Shown piece by piece: positions 1-6,932 of a stretch of 10,572 nt of DNA. The notes beneath the pieces are model-generated. The model did no database searches. It was not told where the DNA came from and worked only from the letters and a program-made list of their open reading frames with translations. Position 1 is the first letter of the stretch. Each line of letters opens with the position of its first letter. Origin of the DNA: Candidatus Hydrogenedentota bacterium (lineage in GTDB: Bacteria > Hydrogenedentota > Hydrogenedentia > Hydrogenedentales > CAITNO01); the NCBI GenBank assembly GCA_023145975.1, contig JAGLCZ010000122.1, positions 1 to 10,572 of the forward strand, in the 5' to 3' direction. Made by a program: the position numbers and the translations under genes.

Positions 1-1
1 T

Positions 2-778
2 GTAGAGGATTCACAATGGTTGATTATAAATCCGAACGAATTATTTGTAACAAATGACTTGGAAATAGAGCGTTACCCCGTACCTTGGGAATGGGATTAC
101 CATGGGGAGGGAGAGTATGGGTCATTTGTATTTGCTGTTGGTCTGTTTACTGTTTCTGACGGGCGTTCTTCTTCTGATTCCAGACATGATGAACCTGTAC
201 ATTTTGCAACTGGAGAAATATTAAAATTGATTCCCGATAAGATGGATACATTTTTAAAAGAGGATGGTGATTTAGGTGGATGTACAGGTTGGGTTGCCCA
301 GGATGGAAGCATATATTTACATGACGGAGCCGAGTTTTATCACTCGATTTGGAATCAAGCATATCCAGGTTTCTCTTTTGCCGGCATGGAGGCGCGGGAA
401 GAGATATTTTGGGCTGCTACGAATGGTAACACAGGGATGGTACAGGATGAATTAGACAGTATTATGAAATCAGCTGTTTATCCTTCAACCGCTGATACTC
501 AGAATCGGATGAATGATGTGCATAGAGGAACTGGTGGGATTGCAGAAATCTTTGAAAATGACAAAGCTGGTATTACTTCAATTACGTTTTTGCAACGATG
601 GCATATAACTACAGGCGATTGGGATGGCTGTAACCCTTTACACTGCATTGGAAGGCGTATTGGAGGAGTGACTTATGCGAAAATAATTCAATATGATTAT
701 TATAATCCTATGTTTACTAGAGTAACAAAAGATGGGGTGACGTGTAATTGCCCTAATCCTGCTAAATGTTTGCATTGA
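2..778 (+). CDS. Unrecognised protein, 5'-truncated by the window edge
   Basis: The reading frame is open from base 2 to a TGA at 776-778 with no stop before the edge. The first possible start is a TTG at 20 with no Shine-Dalgarno site, so this is most likely the C-terminal part (258 or more residues) of a longer protein. I do not recognise a family. Counting from base 2, the visible part is rich in aromatic and acidic residues. It has a Gly/Trp segment (GGCTGW) near residue 92 and a His/Cys-containing stretch (WDGCNPLHCIGRR) near 207-219. It ends in a small Cys cluster, CNCPNPAKC, so a metal site or disulfides are possible. No membrane segment is visible. It sits 28 bases upstream of the next gene and is probably cotranscribed with it. 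A C-terminal toxin or effector domain of a large surface protein is conceivable, but I see no Rhs core motif to support that. Confidence 0.6.
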   Translation, partial: VEDSQWLIINPNELFVTNDLEIERYPVPWEWDYHGEGEYGSFVFAVGLFTVSDGRSSSDSRHDEPVHFATGEILKLIPDKMDTFLKEDGDLGGCTGWVAQDGSIYLHDGAEFYHSIWNQAYPGFSFAGMEAREEIFWAATNGNTGMVQDELDSIMKSAVYPSTADTQNRMNDVHRGTGGIAEIFENDKAGITSITFLQRWHITTGDWDGCNPLHCIGRRIGGVTYAKIIQYDYYNPMFTRVTKDGVTCNCPNPAKCLH

Positions 779-792
779 TTGCAAGCGACTAT

Positions 793-798
793 AAGGAG
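793..798 (+). promoter_or_regulatory. Ribosome binding site for the exported protein gene
   Basis: A strong AAGGAG lies 8 bases before the ATG at 807. It fixes that start, and with only 28 bases between the two genes it argues for translation from a shared transcript with the upstream gene. Confidence 0.75.
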
Positions 799-806
799 AA
801 GTGTAA

Positions 807-1751
807 ATGAATATTAAAGTGAATGCAGGGATTCTGGTTATTAGCTTTTTGGTATGTATTGCTGCCAAAGCACATAATGCCCCCATCACATCTGAGATGC
901 TGACAGGGTTGCGCGCATTCAAAACCGTGAATGCGTCGCGGCCAATAGTTACGCTTGACGAAAACAAACAGGTGGTTGGGATAGAGGAAACAGGGGATAA
1001 TGCGAGCATCGTTAATGCAATTTTTGCTTTGAAAGAAGGGTTTAATATAGCGATTTCTCGTGAGTATCACCCAGAGGTTCCGAACGATATTCGGTTTTTG
1101 TATAGTGTTACTGCAAACGAAAGGCTAGTAGACGCCTTAAACAATCTCGTTACAGCAACGGGTAATAGAATATGTTGGCGTTTGTTGGAGGGCATGCTTG
1201 TTGTCACAGAGATTGAAAATGGGAAAAGGGTGTCCGAAGTTCAGGCCTGTGACCGTGTGGTTACTGCTAATATTGACGGTGAAAGTATCTACGATGCGCT
1301 GCTGCAGCTGGAAGCCGCTTATAATGAACAACATCCGGATATTCCCCTTCTGATTAGAGCGCCATTTTATCCGGTGGTACAGAAAAGTCTTGAAATGAAA
1401 GCGGAGAATCCAGCGTTGTTTGTATTGGCTGGCTCGGATACATTACGCAACCATTTTCTGCAATTGCTTGATCAATTCAACCAATCATTTTCCGATTATT
1501 CCAGTGCGGTCTACAAAGTTAATCCAAAGCATATCGCATTGCCATGGGATGGGCCGGAATTATGGTATTTTCATGTTCGCTTTATTTTTCCTGATTTAGG
1601 GGAATGCACAAATGCAGCGGAACATTTGTGGATATTTGAGGAGGGAGATAAGCATACAGAACGGCTTGAAGCGTTATTTGACAGATTGGAACCTGGCTTG
1701 TTGTCCTGTGGACGGAATTTCCCCGGTGGTCGCAAAAGTATTGAAAAATAG
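807..1751 (+). CDS. Exported protein of unknown function with two STN-like repeats
   Basis: This 314-residue protein starts with a classic signal peptide: a short basic N-terminus, a hydrophobic core at about 7-20, and a likely cleavage after AKA at residue 22. It should therefore be exported. I do not recognise a named family. Residues about 65-136 show the rhythm of secretin/TonB short N-terminal (STN) type modules, with an amphipathic helix, a strand, and then VTANERLVDALNNLV followed by a hydrophobic strand (GMLVVTEI). A second, diverged copy may run from about 157 to 245 (IYDALLQLEAAYN, then LFVLAGSDTLRNHFLQLLDQF). The C-terminal 70 residues are rich in aromatics and include two Cys (267 and 301). 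Base composition is AT-richer than in the genes downstream. Its tight linkage to the preceding gene suggests that they act together. The STN resemblance is judged by eye and remains tentative. Confidence 0.65.
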   Translation: MNIKVNAGILVISFLVCIAAKAHNAPITSEMLTGLRAFKTVNASRPIVTLDENKQVVGIEETGDNASIVNAIFALKEGFNIAISREYHPEVPNDIRFLYSVTANERLVDALNNLVTATGNRICWRLLEGMLVVTEIENGKRVSEVQACDRVVTANIDGESIYDALLQLEAAYNEQHPDIPLLIRAPFYPVVQKSLEMKAENPALFVLAGSDTLRNHFLQLLDQFNQSFSDYSSAVYKVNPKHIALPWDGPELWYFHVRFIFPDLGECTNAAEHLWIFEEGDKHTERLEALFDRLEPGLLSCGRNFPGGRKSIEK

Positions 1752-1910
1752 CAGATAAAAGATGGTTTTGTGACGACTGTTTGAATTATATCGGTGGTAA
1801 GAGCGAATCTTTGATTGCATTATCGGCTAGAAAGCAGGTAGAGTACGGTAGCAGCGGATGTAGAATAGATTTTTTTCATTATTTACCAACACTATCTATG
1901 GACAGGGTTC
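1752..1910. other. Intergenic gap between the exported protein gene and gmk
   Basis: These 159 bases hold no convincing gene. A TAGAAT at 1861-1866 resembles a -10 box, and a weak TTGCAT (1815-1820) / TAGAGT (1839-1844) pair has an 18-base spacer. Neither is a good sigma70 promoter. The gmk promoter presumably lies here, because the gap separates the AT-richer accessory pair from the core cluster. No terminator-like hairpin with a T-run was seen after base 1751. Confidence 0.4.
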
Positions 1911-2480
1911 ATGCAGAAAAACAAAAAATATCAGGGTAGGCTTGTAGTTGTTGCCGCGCCGTCGGGTGCGGGCAAGGGCACGTTGTTGAAACATGTGCGG
2001 GAGCAACTGCCGAATATCGCTATGACGGTGTCTGCCACCACGCGCAAGCCGCGTCCCGGTGAGAGGCATGGCGTGGAATATTACTTTTATACGTCAGAGG
2101 CATTCGACCGGCTGATCGCGGAGGATGCCCTCGTGGAATGGGCTCATGTTCATGGGCAGCGGTACGGCACGCTGAAATCGGAGCTTGACCGGGTGCTGGT
2201 AGGGGATAACATTGTTATTTTTGAGCTGGATGTGCAGGGGATGCGCCGTATCCGGGCTATGTATCCGGATATGATTTCCGTATTTATTGCGCCCCCGAGT
2301 ATGGAAGAGCTTAAACAGCGTCTTATCCTGCGGGGTACGAACGCTGCCGAGGACGTGGTATTACGCACGAAAAATGCCGAAAAAGAAATGGAAGCTCAAC
2401 ACGAGTTTGATCATATTGTGGTCAATGATGAGGTGGAGCGTGCTTCCCATGAACTTATGGTAATTATTTGCGACAGTTGA
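1911..2480 (+). CDS. gmk: Guanylate kinase
   Basis: Guanylate kinase phosphorylates GMP (and dGMP) to GDP using ATP in the cytoplasm, and is an essential step towards GTP. The Walker A loop is APSGAGKGT at residues 16-24. The GMP-binding region follows as SATTRKPRPGE (41-51) and HGVEYYF (53-59), then HGQRYGT (81-87) and the DVQG motif (107-110). The LID/Arg region is RLILRGT (137-143), and the conserved FDHIVVND lies at 166-173. The ATG at 1911 is preceded by a modest AGGG a few bases upstream. At 189 residues it is about 15-18 shorter than typical bacterial enzymes (about 205), because the C-terminal helix stops early. The -1 frame would supply about 15 more residues (see findings). It begins the gmk-rpoZ-coaBC block. 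The family call is secure. Confidence 0.96.
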   Translation: MQKNKKYQGRLVVVAAPSGAGKGTLLKHVREQLPNIAMTVSATTRKPRPGERHGVEYYFYTSEAFDRLIAEDALVEWAHVHGQRYGTLKSELDRVLVGDNIVIFELDVQGMRRIRAMYPDMISVFIAPPSMEELKQRLILRGTNAAEDVVLRTKNAEKEMEAQHEFDHIVVNDEVERASHELMVIICDS

Positions 2481-2497
2481 TCTTATCAGGCAGATCA
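2478..2497. repeat. Small inverted repeat at the gmk stop codon
   Basis: TGATCT (2478-2483) and AGATCA (2492-2497) form a perfect 6-base stem with an 8-base loop, overlapping the gmk TGA. The stem is AT-rich and is followed only by a broken T-run, so it would be a weak terminator at best. It lies just upstream of the rpoZ promoter. Confidence 0.25.
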
Positions 2498-2506
2498 CAA
2501 GATTTA

Positions 2507-2535
2507 TTGCCATAAAATTCTATAAATCGTATAAG
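2507..2535 (+). promoter_or_regulatory. Sigma70-type promoter for rpoZ-coaBC
   Basis: A -35 box TTGCCA (2507-2512) and a -10 box TATAAG (2530-2535) are separated by exactly 17 bases, and each matches the consensus at 5 of 6 positions. A second TATACT (2543-2548) just downstream could serve as an alternative -10. Transcription would begin near 2542, giving a leader of about 90 bases before the rpoZ start. It implies that rpoZ and coaBC can be transcribed independently of gmk. Confidence 0.6.
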
Positions 2536-2619
2536 AATATGATATACTTCCGTATTACAGTGGAATACTTGAGGTGTGTATTTACGCCTTTTTATTGCGT
2601 CCAACCCATAAAATGCAAC

Positions 2620-2624
2620 AGGAG
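2620..2624 (+). promoter_or_regulatory. Ribosome binding site that fixes the rpoZ start
   Basis: AGGAG lies 9 bases before the ATG at 2634. The earlier in-frame candidates, GTG at 2574 and ATG at 2613, lack such a site and would add residues foreign to the omega family. The 2634 start is therefore preferred. Confidence 0.7.
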
Positions 2625-2633
2625 TTCAGCGGT

Positions 2634-2870
2634 ATGCCGACCCCATATTGTGTAGATGATTTCAAAGATAAGTTCGACAGTTTATACCGTTTGGTGATTG
2701 TCGCCTCTTCCCGTGCCAACCAGCTCTCCAAGAATGAGCCTCATGGATTTGGTGCTTCGATGCGTGCAGATAAGAGTACGATAAAAGCATTGGATGAAGT
2801 ACTTGAAGGTAAATTATTGTATGATGCTGCAGAGGAAGACGGAGAGAATTACTTGGAATACGACGAGTAA
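2634..2870 (+). CDS. rpoZ: DNA-directed RNA polymerase omega subunit
   Basis: Omega is the small subunit that helps assembly and stability of RNA polymerase by wrapping the beta-prime C-terminus. In many bacteria it forms part of the ppGpp site. The 78-residue product has the family core: SLYRLVIVASSRANQLSK (residues 16-33) matches the RFxLVxxAxxRAxQL helix, and KSTIKALDEVLEGKL (47-61) matches the KpxxxALxEIxxGKI helix. It ends in an acidic tail rich in Glu and Asp (65-78), which is common in this family. The frame extends upstream to a GTG at 2574, but the AGGAG before 2634 and the family alignment favour the shorter form. Its position between gmk and coaBC matches the conserved bacterial gene order and supports the call for such a short protein. 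Confidence 0.9.
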   Translation: MPTPYCVDDFKDKFDSLYRLVIVASSRANQLSKNEPHGFGASMRADKSTIKALDEVLEGKLLYDAAEEDGENYLEYDE

Positions 2871-2876
2871 TTGGTT

Positions 2877-4082
2877 ATGAGCCTGCTCTATGCGGACAAG
2901 ACAATTCTCCTTGGCGTATGTGGTTCTGTCGCTGCGTTTCGTGCCTGTGACATTGCCTCCCAGTTGACGCAGCGCGGCGCAACCGTTTTAACTGCCATGA
3001 CCCAATCTGCACAGCAGTTGCTGTGTCCAGCTTCTTTCGAGGCAGTGACCGGTCAGAGTGTGATTACCGGGATGTTCTCTTCTTTACAGCCTCCCGGTGT
3101 GGAGCATATTGCCGTGGCGCAGCGGGCTGATTTATTTCTGATTGCCCCGGCTACAGCCAATATCCTTGCGAAGGCCGCCCACGGCATTGCCGATGATTGG
3201 TTAAGTACAACACTGCTTGCCACCCGTGCTCCCATTATTTTTGCTCCTGCCATGAACACCGCCATGTATACGCACCCCGCTACGCAGGCGAATATTGCAT
3301 TATTGAAAGATCGTGGCGCATTATTTGTGGGACCTTCCAGCGGCAATCTGGCATGTGGCGACACGGGTCTTGGGCGTTTGGCAGACCGGGACGATATCCT
3401 GGATGCTGTTGCCATTGCACTGCATAGCAGCAAAGACTTTGCGGGAAAGCGTGTTCTTATCACCAGCGGACCCAATCATGAACCCATAGATCCCGTACGT
3501 TTTATCGGTAATTATTCTTCCGGTAAGATGGGGCGTGCTTTGGCTTTTGAAGCGTTGCAGCGTGGGGCAGAGGTATGTGTCGTATCTGGTCCTTCCGAGG
3601 TAGAACTCCCTGCTGGTGCAGAGGTGATAGCGGTAACAACGGCTCAACAGATGTATGATGCCGTTATGATGCGTGTTGACTCGTATGATGTGGTTATCGC
3701 TGCTGCTGCTGTCTCAGATTTTCACGTGGAGACGGTTTCAGAGCAGAAGATCAAACGCACGGGTGATAAATTGTCGTTGACCCTTGTACCCAATGCGGAT
3801 ATTATTGCTGCTGTGGCAGCGCAAAAACGACCGGGGTGCAAAGTAATTGGCTTTGCCGCAGAATCGGATGATATTTTATCTAATGCCGCATCGAAGTTGC
3901 GGGATAAAAAACTTGATATGATTGTCGCTAACGTTGTTGGCGGTGAGGAAGGAGCCATTGGTGCCGACCGGGGGGATGCATGGCTGCTGTTGCCGGATCA
4001 GCAGCCGGAACCACAAGGGCGCATCGATAAGACACTTCTAGCTAAAAATATTTTTGATCGAATATGTGATTTGCCGGATTAG
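2877..4082 (+). CDS. coaBC: Bifunctional phosphopantothenoylcysteine decarboxylase / phosphopantothenate-cysteine ligase
   Basis: CoaBC carries out two consecutive steps of coenzyme A synthesis: CTP-dependent joining of 4'-phosphopantothenate to cysteine (CoaB), then FMN-dependent decarboxylation to 4'-phosphopantetheine (CoaC). The N-terminal CoaC half (about 1-185 of 401) has the flavoprotein start GVCGSVAAF (13-21), the active-site His77 (VEHIAVAQRADL), the substrate-binding PAMNTAM (124-130) and the catalytic-loop Cys160 in LACGDTGLGRL. The CoaB half starts near GKRVLITSGPN (190-200). It carries EPIDPVRFIGNYSSGKMG (202-219), AAAVSDF (276-282), the KIKR segment (291-294) and the NADII motif (306-310). 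The ATG at 2877 is preferred over the in-frame TTG at 2871, and both lie within 7 bases of the rpoZ stop, so translation is probably coupled. Length is normal for the fused enzyme. Confidence 0.96.
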   Translation: MSLLYADKTILLGVCGSVAAFRACDIASQLTQRGATVLTAMTQSAQQLLCPASFEAVTGQSVITGMFSSLQPPGVEHIAVAQRADLFLIAPATANILAKAAHGIADDWLSTTLLATRAPIIFAPAMNTAMYTHPATQANIALLKDRGALFVGPSSGNLACGDTGLGRLADRDDILDAVAIALHSSKDFAGKRVLITSGPNHEPIDPVRFIGNYSSGKMGRALAFEALQRGAEVCVVSGPSEVELPAGAEVIAVTTAQQMYDAVMMRVDSYDVVIAAAAVSDFHVETVSEQKIKRTGDKLSLTLVPNADIIAAVAAQKRPGCKVIGFAAESDDILSNAASKLRDKKLDMIVANVVGGEEGAIGADRGDAWLLLPDQQPEPQGRIDKTLLAKNIFDRICDLPD

Positions 4083-4144
4083 AAACCTAATGTCGGTGAT
4101 TCTGGTCTAAACGGTGATTTTGACGATATTTACGACCCTGTTAC

Positions 4145-4150
4145 AGGAGA
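4145..4150 (+). promoter_or_regulatory. Ribosome binding site for the deacetylase gene
   Basis: AGGAGA lies 6 bases before the ATG at 4157. It supports the start that includes the signal peptide. The rest of the 74-base gap after coaBC shows no clear promoter or terminator. Confidence 0.7.
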
Positions 4151-4156
4151 TAAAAA

Positions 4157-5119
4157 ATGCGTATTTTATGTGTTGCCATTCTGGTACTGTTGTTTTCCTA
4201 TTCGTTGCCTGCCGAAGAGAAGCTCTCGCTGGTAGAGCGACTTGGATTTGAGAAAGATGCCCGGGTATTGATTATAAATGCGGATGATTTTGGGATGAAC
4301 CATGCCACGAACGTGGGTACAGAGCGGGCATTAAAAGCGGGGGCTGTAACTTCTGCCACCATCATGGTGCCTTGCCCCTGGTTTTTGGAAGCGGTAAAAT
4401 TTGCAGAGAAAAATCCGCAGGCAAATCTCGGTGTGCATACTGTTCTTACCAGTGAATGGGGAAAATACAAGTGGGGCCCCGTGCTGGGCTGCTCTGTGGT
4501 TCCCGGCTTATGTGATGAGATGGGCTATTTTTTTGAGGATGTTTTTGTTATCTATGGCATTGGTGAAATTGAACATGCAGATATGGAAGTGCGTGCGCAG
4601 GTAAAGAAGGCGCTTGCAGCGGGTATTGATGTTACCCATATTGATTCACACATGGGTGCTATGCAATATTCTCCCGAATACTTTGAGCGTTTTATTCGCA
4701 TCGCTGCCGATATTAATCTGCCGTGTCGTCTTGTGGGGAAGGATATGCTTGAAGCGCTTGGTGAGGAGAGACTTATTAATCTTGCTGCGGAATTGAATGT
4801 GCTTGGTCCCGAAGTATTGTACATGGGTGATCCGCCCAGTCTGGAAGCCACCGAAGAATGGTTCAAAGATAGAATCAGCAATATTCCGACTGGTAAAGTG
4901 AGCGAAATCTATATCCATTGTGCTGTTGATGCTCCGGAGATTTCCGCAACTACCGCTTCTGCCGGTCGCCGCGTTGCTGATACCAATTTTTTTAGCGACC
5001 CCGAAACATTGAAGTGGATTCAGGAAGAGGGTATTGAACTGATCAGCTATCGTGAACTGCGTCACCTGCAGCAGCAGGGAAAACCGATGTCCCGCGTTGA
5101 AAAATATGGGTGGGAGTAA
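4157..5119 (+). CDS. Secreted YdjC/ChbG-family carbohydrate deacetylase
   Basis: The protein belongs to the YdjC/ChbG/HpnK family (PF04794), metal-dependent hydrolases that remove N-acetyl groups from sugars. ChbG deacetylates chitobiose and HpnK acts on hopanoid-linked N-acetylglucosamine. The diagnostic NADDFG is at residues 41-46 (catalytic and metal Asp). LGVH (91-94) and HIDSHMG (161-167, with His161 and His165) complete the metal site, and His254 (YIHC) is the usual late active-site His. The length of 320 is normal for the family plus a leader. Residues 1-19 form a signal peptide with a hydrophobic core and cleavage near SLPA-EE, so the enzyme probably acts outside the cytoplasm, unlike ChbG. 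No lipobox Cys is seen after the core. The exact sugar substrate cannot be read from sequence, and no sugar transport or glycosidase genes lie beside it. Confidence 0.85.
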   Translation: MRILCVAILVLLFSYSLPAEEKLSLVERLGFEKDARVLIINADDFGMNHATNVGTERALKAGAVTSATIMVPCPWFLEAVKFAEKNPQANLGVHTVLTSEWGKYKWGPVLGCSVVPGLCDEMGYFFEDVFVIYGIGEIEHADMEVRAQVKKALAAGIDVTHIDSHMGAMQYSPEYFERFIRIAADINLPCRLVGKDMLEALGEERLINLAAELNVLGPEVLYMGDPPSLEATEEWFKDRISNIPTGKVSEIYIHCAVDAPEISATTASAGRRVADTNFFSDPETLKWIQEEGIELISYRELRHLQQQGKPMSRVEKYGWE

Positions 5120-5151
5120 GCTGCGCTTCAGATTCGTTTGACAGGGTGTCT

Positions 5152-6144
5152 TTAGAACAGTTGGCTGCTGCCCCGTCGCAGGAGAAGATAGAGGAAGAAG
5201 GGACCGCCGATTAAGGCGGTGATGACACCTACAGGAATTTCCGCCGGGGCGAAAGCGGTACGCGAGATAACATCGCAAAGGGTGAGGAACGCACCGCCGA
5301 AGAGTAATGTGGCGGGATAGAGGTGACGGTGATCGGAGCCGACGAGAAGGCGGCAGATGTGGGGGATCATCATGCCGACGAACCCAATAGGTCCGCATAC
5401 AGAGACAATACCGCCTACCATGAGGGAGACTGCGAAGAATAGGCGTCGTTTCACGCGGGGTACATCCAGTCCGCGGCTCATGGCAATATCTTCACCGAGG
5501 ATAAGCAGATTTAATTCATTGCGCAGCATGAACAGGATTACGGCTCCTGTTACCACTATGGGAAACAGGTTAAGGGGCGCATCGTAGCCGACCATGCCGA
5601 GTCCGCCCATAAGCCAGCGCACCAGACGAAAAGAGTCGTGCAGGCTTGCGCTATACTGCAGGGCGAGGATCATGCTGGACAGAAAGAAACTGAGTGCTAC
5701 CCCGGCGAGCAGCAAGGTGGGGGTGGTGAATCCGCCACGGATACGGGTGAGTCCATAGACCAATAGGATAACGCCGCATGCGCCGGCGAAAGCACTCAGG
5801 GAGCTGCCGGATATACCGAGCAGTGCAAAGGAAAGTCCCAGTCGCATATACAGTGCCGCTCCAAAGGCTGCTCCACCGGATACGCCCAGAGTAAAGGGGG
5901 TAGCGAGGGGATTACGAAACAGTGCCTGAAATGCCATACCACTGAGAGCAAGACCGCTTCCAGCGAGGAACGCCGCAAGTACACGGGGCACTCGGATACG
6001 CCAGAATACGACCGCTTCGGCACTGTCCGATGCAGGCTGTAGTAGATCCGAAGGAGAAATAGCGGTCATACCTACGAAGGGTGCGCCTAACACTATCACG
6101 GCAGCGAGAGCAGCAAATCCGATTATGATTGGGCGTGTTTTCAT
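5152..6144 (-). CDS. FecCD/BtuC-family ABC transporter permease
   Basis: This is the inner-membrane permease of a vitamin B12 or iron-siderophore importer. It normally forms a dimer that carries about ten helices per subunit. The 330 residues are mostly hydrophobic and follow the family pattern. There is an N-terminal helix (7-27) and the RIRVPRVLAAFLAGSGLALSG segment (49-69), followed by QALFRNPLATPFTLGVSGG (73-91). The ATPase-coupling region is GPIGFVGMMIPHICR (251-265), and the C-terminal PVGVITALIGGPFFLYLL (304-321) is standard. Its ATG overlaps the ATPase gene stop by four bases (ATGA at 6141-6144), and AAAGGG lies upstream, so translation is coupled. It is the last gene of its operon and converges on the deacetylase gene. 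B12 and siderophore permeases cannot be told apart here, so no symbol is assigned. Confidence 0.93.
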   Translation of the reverse strand: MKTRPIIIGFAALAAVIVLGAPFVGMTAISPSDLLQPASDSAEAVVFWRIRVPRVLAAFLAGSGLALSGMAFQALFRNPLATPFTLGVSGGAAFGAALYMRLGLSFALLGISGSSLSAFAGACGVILLVYGLTRIRGGFTTPTLLLAGVALSFFLSSMILALQYSASLHDSFRLVRWLMGGLGMVGYDAPLNLFPIVVTGAVILFMLRNELNLLILGEDIAMSRGLDVPRVKRRLFFAVSLMVGGIVSVCGPIGFVGMMIPHICRLLVGSDHRHLYPATLLFGGAFLTLCDVISRTAFAPAEIPVGVITALIGGPFFLYLLLRRGSSQLF

Positions 6145-6932
6145 GGCTGCGCCCTTTCTGGAAATACATACACTGCATCAGAGTGGGGATCACGCAGGAA
6201 TTGAAACGGGGTTTCATAGATGGTTTCAAGTCGGTTGTCGCATAATAGTTCTTCCGGCTTCCCAAGAAATGCGACTTCCCCGTTTTTCAGAGCCATGACC
6301 GTGTCGAAAGCCATGACACCCTGATTCAGGTCGTGTGTGACCGCAATGATGGTAACGCCTGTGTCGCGGCGAAGCTTTTCAATGAGTGTGAGTACTTCGA
6401 CTTGATGACGATAGTCCAGGAAGGCGGTTGCTTCGTCCAGCAGCATGATTCGCGGTTGCTGTGTGAGTGCAGCGGCAATGAATACTTTTTGTCGCTCACC
6501 ACCGCTTAGGGTGTGCATTTGTCGTTGTGCAAAGGGAAGAACTTCTGTTTGTTCCATCGCTTTTTTGCTAATGTCCCGGTCGGTATCTGTGAAGTGAGAA
6601 AAAGGTTCCAGATAGGTATATCGTGCCATAAGCACGAACTCTTCCACCGTGTATGGTACATGTCCTGTGCCGGTTTGGGGAACGTAACCGAGAAGTCGCG
6701 CCAATTCACGACGGGTATGTGCTGCCAGCGGGGTGCCAAAGAGCGTGAGATTACCGCTATCGACAGGTAACAAGCGCAGCAGGCATTTTAGCAGGGTTGA
6801 TTTTCCCGCGCCGTTTGGACCGATGACCGCCAGAGAAGTGCCTTCAGCCAGGGAGAAGGATACGTCCTGCAGTATTGCTTTGCCGTCAATGACAAGGGAA
6901 AGGTTTTCGACATTATAGGCGACAGCAGTCAT
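6141..6932 (-). CDS. BtuD/FepC-family ABC transporter ATP-binding protein
   Basis: This cytoplasmic ATPase powers the adjacent permease. Over 263 residues it shows Walker A GPNGAGKST (38-46), the Q-loop Gln86 (YVPQ), the ABC signature LSGGERQKV (142-150), Walker B IMLLDEATAFLD (162-173) with catalytic Glu167, and the H-loop His200 (VTHD). All key residues are intact, so it should be active. The order of motifs and the tail match importers of the B12/haem/siderophore class. Its ATG overlaps the stop of the binding-protein gene by one base (TAATG at 6930-6934), and its own stop overlaps the permease start. The three genes therefore form a tightly coupled unit. Confidence 0.95.
   Translation of the reverse strand: MTAVAYNVENLSLVIDGKAILQDVSFSLAEGTSLAVIGPNGAGKSTLLKCLLRLLPVDSGNLTLFGTPLAAHTRRELARLLGYVPQTGTGHVPYTVEEFVLMARYTYLEPFSHFTDTDRDISKKAMEQTEVLPFAQRQMHTLSGGERQKVFIAAALTQQPRIMLLDEATAFLDYRHQVEVLTLIEKLRRDTGVTIIAVTHDLNQGVMAFDTVMALKNGEVAFLGKPEELLCDNRLETIYETPFQFLRDPHSDAVYVFPERAQP

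Noticed and set aside
1..778. Rhs-type polymorphic toxin tail
   Set aside because: The visible part has no YD repeats and no Rhs core boundary motif such as DPxGL. The idea is kept only as a possibility in the findings.
1898..1939. A 13-codon reading frame starting ATG GAC AGG that overlaps the gmk start
   Set aside because: It is very short, has no ribosome site of its own and no leader-peptide features such as repeated regulatory codons. Chance is sufficient.
2574..2633. Longer rpoZ product starting at GTG 2574
   Set aside because: No ribosome site precedes it, the added residues do not fit the omega family, and AGGAG is well placed for the ATG at 2634.
3982..4006. Inverted repeat GGCTGCTG / CAGCAGCC with a 9-base loop
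   Set aside because: It lies inside the coaBC coding region, encodes ordinary residues, and has no T-run, so it is not a credible terminator.
5200..5220. Inverted repeat ACCGCC / GGCGGT
   Set aside because: It falls in codons for the conserved ITALIGGPF end of the permease, so the symmetry is explained by coding sequence.
4646..5398. A 250-codon minus-strand frame across the deacetylase and permease genes
   Set aside because: It overlaps two well-supported genes in another frame. Its product is of odd composition (Arg/Pro/His/Ser-rich at its start) and matches no known pattern, so it is a shadow frame.
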